Translations under genes and position numbers: made by a program | From: Durusdinium trenchii | Lineage: Eukaryota; Sar; Dinophyceae; Suessiales; Symbiodiniaceae | DNA length: 64,000 nucleotides | Assembly: GCA_963970005.1 (NCBI GenBank) | Contig: CAXAMN010021551.1 | Span: forward strand, 871,782-935,781 | Direction of reading: 5' to 3' | Notes under the pieces: model-generated | The model's input: the letters and a program-made list of their open reading frames with translations, nothing else | What the model was told of the DNA's origin: nothing | Databases searched by the model: none | Part shown: piece by piece, positions 60,424-64,000 of the stretch | How positions within the stretch are numbered: position 1 is the stretch's first letter | Layout: each line of letters starts with the position of its first letter

Positions 60424-60545
60424 CAAAGACCCAAAAACAACTGCTGTTGTTGGTCTCGGCGGGCCGAGAAGGCGCATGAGTTCGCCCAACAGATCAAGCA
60501 TCGGTGATCCCACGGAGTCCCACGGAGTCGCCCTTCTCCCACGGA
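60424..60545 (-). CDS. Exon-like island, unknown protein
   Basis: Reads KGDSVGSPMLDLLGELMRLL then GPPRPTTAVVFGSLEG, with a possible GT donor after GAGG. The Leu-rich helix and GC-rich third positions look coding. The upstream border overlaps GGGACTCCGTGGGA repeats, so the start is uncertain. Family not recognised. Confidence 0.35.
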
Positions 60546-60558
60546 GCCCTCGTCCTTG

Positions 60559-60633
60559 TTGCTCCTAGTAGCTTCTTGCTCCTAGTAGCGATGCCAGGAG
60601 CCCCTAGTAGCGTTCTTGCTCCTAGTAACGATG
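60559..60633 (-). repeat. CTAGTAG-family repeat, locus 12
   Basis: GCTCCTAGTAGCTTCTTGCT, then CTAGTAGCGATGCCAGGAGC, CCCTAGTAGCGTTCTTGC and CTAGTAACGATGCCC; the same CTCC sub-type as loci 2 and 5. Confidence 0.88.
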
Positions 60634-62450
60634 CCCTTTGCTCTGCTCCTACTCGTCCCCTTCACTTTGTGTTTCCAAATTCTGCCGGTTGTCTCGCCTT
60701 CTCCTAAGGAGTTCCTATGACCAGCCGGGTCCCACCGTGAGACATCGTCTGATGACCAGCTCCGGTCATCGCCAGACAAATCGGTGACCCCAAAATAGAA
60801 ATAGAAAAGAGAAAGTGTGTGTATCCTCTCGACAAATCTATTGGAAACATTTGGAAACCGTTCCTACTCCTCCATTTTTGTCACTCCCAAGTGATCTCCC
60901 TCTGCATCGGGTGGCTGCTGTGCGGGACCCTCCTCCTTAAAGGAGCCGATCGTCACCAACTGAGCAGAGCAACTTTCGAGGAGGGGTTCTTTGCCAGAGA
61001 TTCTATGGTTTTAGAATGTGTTAGAGATGTTTAAATCTGTTTAAAGGCAGAGTCCAAGCCATGAGATCAATGAGATCCATGGTTTTACTCCTCAACGGAT
61101 CTCGTAAAGACACGACTCCTCATGACGATTGCCATCCATGGCCCCGGAGAAAAGGGCACTGGTTGTCTGATGGGACTCTGGAAACAGGAGTCTCTGTGGG
61201 GAAAAGCTGGCATTATCAGATTTGCTTCAGCTCTGGTTTGGGAGAAGTCAAGTGAAGACAAGAACTTGGGTGTGGTTCAGGGGCTGGGCTGGTTGAGCGG
61301 AGGAAGAGATGGGGAAAAGGGTTCGACCTCATAGAAGAAGCAACGAGCACTCCTACAATTCACAAAAAGGGGGATTATGATCATGGAACATGTACTCTAC
61401 CCATATCAGTGTGATTTGCATTGTCTCTGCCAACACATTCACAGGTGTTTTCACTTTCATTAGCAACCGCACAGGTCAAACTCTCCAGACCAAACACCCA
61501 AAACCATCGTATGTTCTGTACTCTGACCACATATGGTCATACCACGCATCCGTCAAACTCTCCAGACCACGTATGTATTCTGTTGCTTTCCTTATGGTGT
61601 ACTCAATCCCACTTTCAAGCCTCTCCATTGGTCTCGAAGCTCTCAATCTCGTCACTGACATTCCTAACATCGTCGAATGCGCAGGCTGCGCAGGCTTTAT
61701 GGCGATGATGGGGATGAGATGGGTGTGGATGAAAACCCAACAACACAATGCCCCATGGTGGGTTAACATCAACCCATAATACATAAGATACAAATATAGA
61801 TATATATATATATATTATTGTGTTATGATGTGTTATATTATATATCCATATCAATAGATAAGATACTGTCCAAGTCCATTCAGGCAAACAACCAGGGTTC
61901 GGTGCCATGACCATCCACCCGGGCCTGTGCCAGTCGAAACGGACTCTCTTAACCCAGCGAAATGGACCTCCGATGTCCATCGGAGTGGGTTCCCAGCGCC
62001 GGGCGAGTGGATCAAGTGCCCTGTATCCCAATGCTCTTCGGTGGCGCAAGGATTCTTCAATGGAAGGAATCTCCTCCCACGAAAGACCAGTTCTGGGGCA
62101 CTATCTTAGCAAGAAATGGCAAGGTAAGTCAGGTAAGTCCAACAAAATGCAGCAATGATGTCCTTTCCACATGGCGTTCTGACTCCGTTATTAGCTGTAT
62201 CAAGAATCATCGTTCTTGCGGCCACACTCAGATATGCTGGCGGATGCATCCTGTGTCTTGATCCCAGGCAACCGACTTTTGCGATCTTTTACGTCCAGCA
62301 CATCAAGCGACCGTCTCCCGACAATATATCAATCAACCTGCAAATAAGCCAGACCATCTCCCTCTGCTATCCGCAAATATATGCAGAGAGGCATAAAGGG
62401 TTCTTTGTCATAGGTGGCATGAGCTCCTGGTAGCAGCTTGAAGTCCAGAC
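60634..62450. other. No firm gene
   Basis: Mixed DNA with a TATATA tract (61799-61815). A GC-rich minus island at 61925-62035 reads EEHWDTGHLIHSPGAG but has no joinable partner. The plus ORF at 61390-61779 has no splice or family support. Confidence 0.4.
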
Positions 62451-62451
62451 C

Positions 62452-62523
62452 GTTGCCTCACAAACCGAACGATGGAAATCCACACACGGTCTGGGCTGAA
62501 GCCGTGTGGATTGAGGCAACCAA
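62452..62523. repeat. Interrupted inverted repeat
   Basis: GTTGCCTCA pairs with TGAGGCAAC, and an inner pair ATCCACAC / GTGTGGAT lies within. The left arm carries about 16 unpaired bases between its two stems while the right arm has none. Another small foldback structure. Confidence 0.8.
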
Positions 62524-63643
62524 CCTCTCAATGACTCATTAGCTATATAATCTTACATACTGCAGGTGTCCCGATCTACACGATCTAGAGAGAGGGATGG
62601 TGCATGTGGCTGCGTCCAAGCACGACCTGCACATGGCTGTGACCCATGGCTGTGAGATCCTACCAGGTCCTACCAGGTGAAGGGAGGGCACCGTGTTCTT
62701 TTGAGTGTTCGAACGACGAATTGTTGAGTCAACGATGTGGCTGCGTCGCTCAAACCTCGTTAGCAACCTCCAAGGACACAAGGACAGGCGAGAGGCAGTG
62801 CACGGTAGAGTCTTCTAGTGAAACGAAAACATATGTCATGATCCCGAATTCAAACCATGCAAAAAAGAAATGACTCACACGCGATACCAATGTTCTGAAA
62901 CGATACAACTCATGTTCTTCTGTTCAAGAAGGCATGGTGACTTGTGGCATAAACTAACCAACAAAACATCCAGTCCAAAACTGCCTTGTTTGGAGTCACG
63001 TGTCGGTTCTTAAATAGTCAACCTAAGTAACGTGTTGCTCGAAATGTTCCGCGGTGTTTGATGATATTTGATACTGTATGCGTACATGCCTGCTCCGGGG
63101 TCACCATGTTGGTTTGATGGTCTTTGATCCAGCAAATCCACACATCCAAGGAGCAAAAGACCAAACAGATGTCGTCCGCCTGGCTCGAGCCGGGCACCCC
63201 AACCGGGATGGTTACCCTGCCATGTGTGGATGGTCAGTCAACCCTCTAAGTTCGGGGGCGATCCGAAAAAAACATGCACCTTGAAGTTCAACACAGTTTC
63301 CCGTCTCGAGAGCAAAGGCGAACCTGACCCTGAAAAAAATACTATGTCTATCTATTTCTCTATACATGGACCTCTTCTGGCCTCTCGTTTAACATTGTTT
63401 AGCGTCATGCTCCAATGATAAACAATCAGGGCGTAGTGGTTCTACCCAAGGCCTGCCAAAATGAATCCCACAAGTACATACAAATACGAGATTTGAGGTG
63501 TCATCTCAGCACTGCCCTCACCACTTTTCATTGCACTCACGCCACACTCCAGGGTTTCTCCAGCCCACAACTCTCCCCACACAGACACACACACACACAC
63601 ACTTATGGATATGCGTACTGACTTGACAGCGGTGCCACACGCC

Positions 63644-63653
63644 NNNNNNNNNN
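63644..63653. other. Assembly gap (10 N)
   Basis: Run of ten N; true length unknown. Confidence 0.99.
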
Positions 63654-63845
63654 GGTACAATCCGACAGGATCCCTGTGACTACAAGGGGCACACACACAC
63701 GCCTCCCCAAAGGGAGGCCTCTGGACTCTGGACGATTCCGGAATACCTCAAACTGAACCAATCGGCCATTCGTAGAGTCCAATTCTCATGTTTGCGACTC
63801 AGTACGTCGATAAGACGTACGTCCTCGATAGGCGCGGACAAAGTA

Positions 63846-63919
63846 GTAGAAAGGCCAGAAACCTCTAGTAGCGTCAAAGTAGCAACCTGGCACCTAGTAG
63901 AAAGGCCAGGAGCCCCAAG
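63846..63919. repeat. CTAGTAG-family repeat, locus 13
   Basis: AGTAGAAAGGCCAG units alternate with CTAGTAGCGTCAAAGTAGC. The GGCCAGGAGCCCC piece links it to locus 5. Confidence 0.75.
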
Positions 63920-64000
63920 TAGCAACCCAAGCTAAGGTCCCGACAAGAGGGAGGGGTAGGGAGAGACGAGAAAGGAAAGGGAAGAAAGGAAGGTGTTCCC

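Larger units (their letters stand above)
62524..64000. other. No firm gene; CA run, N gap, CTAGTAG locus 13
   Basis: Contains a CACACA run at 63582-63601, the gap, and repeat units at 63846-63919. The final bases are purine-rich (GGAAGAAAGGAAGG). No exon could be supported. Confidence 0.5.

Noticed and set aside
63582..63601. CA run considered as a regulatory or origin element
   Set aside because: Plain dinucleotide repeat next to an assembly gap; nothing more can be read from it.
1..64000. tRNA, rRNA, CRISPR, phage and bacterial operon features
   Set aside because: I saw no cloverleaf, rRNA-like block, regular spacer array or ribosome-binding pattern. The gene structure is that of a nuclear dinoflagellate genome.

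Overview
The window looks like nuclear DNA of a dinoflagellate, most likely a Symbiodiniaceae/Suessiales-type genome. Genes are broken into many very small exons (26-212 bases) separated by introns of about 0.1-8 kb. Protein homology and reading phase let me place 33 introns in two genes, and only 12 begin with GT; 13 begin with GC and 8 with GA. Nearly all end in AG followed by G in the next exon. GC and GA donors with AG|G acceptors are a known dinoflagellate trait. There are no bacterial operons, rRNA, tRNA or CRISPR arrays that I can see. Two runs of 10 N mark scaffold joins.

All gene models I can defend lie on the minus strand, which fits the one-directional gene clusters of these genomes. 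In transcription order from high to low coordinates they are: (1) a multi-exon gene of unknown function starting at 54470, which may be separate or may be the N-terminal part of the next one; (2) a kinesin-14 (minus-end type, C-terminal motor) from about 46439 down to 23505, with nearly the whole motor domain recovered in 20 small exons plus one probable coiled-coil exon; (3) a charged coiled-coil protein with a SUMO-interaction-like motif (32507 down to about 29200), lying inside or spliced into the 8.1-kb interval of the kinesin motor; (4) part of an unknown, probably membrane-associated protein (20732-20140); (5) a complete secreted-type serpin (14778 down to 6084; 14 exons, 431 codons, phase-consistent throughout) whose reactive loop predicts Arg at P1.

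Between 54.5 and 64 kb there are several exon-like minus-strand pieces (one resembling the beta-sandwich domain of HERC2-like ligases) that I cannot join into a gene. The first 6 kb holds tandem repeats, low-complexity DNA and a few exon-like pieces. The repeat fraction is dominated by a dispersed family built on CTACTAGTAGTAACAAG-like units (13 loci in both orientations), by duplicated segments of 75-290 bases inside introns, and by several near-perfect hairpins. The strongest leads for new biology are the unusual splice-site mix, the insertion at kinesin loop 11/switch II, and a repeat insertion flanked by 42-base direct repeats that duplicated a splice acceptor.
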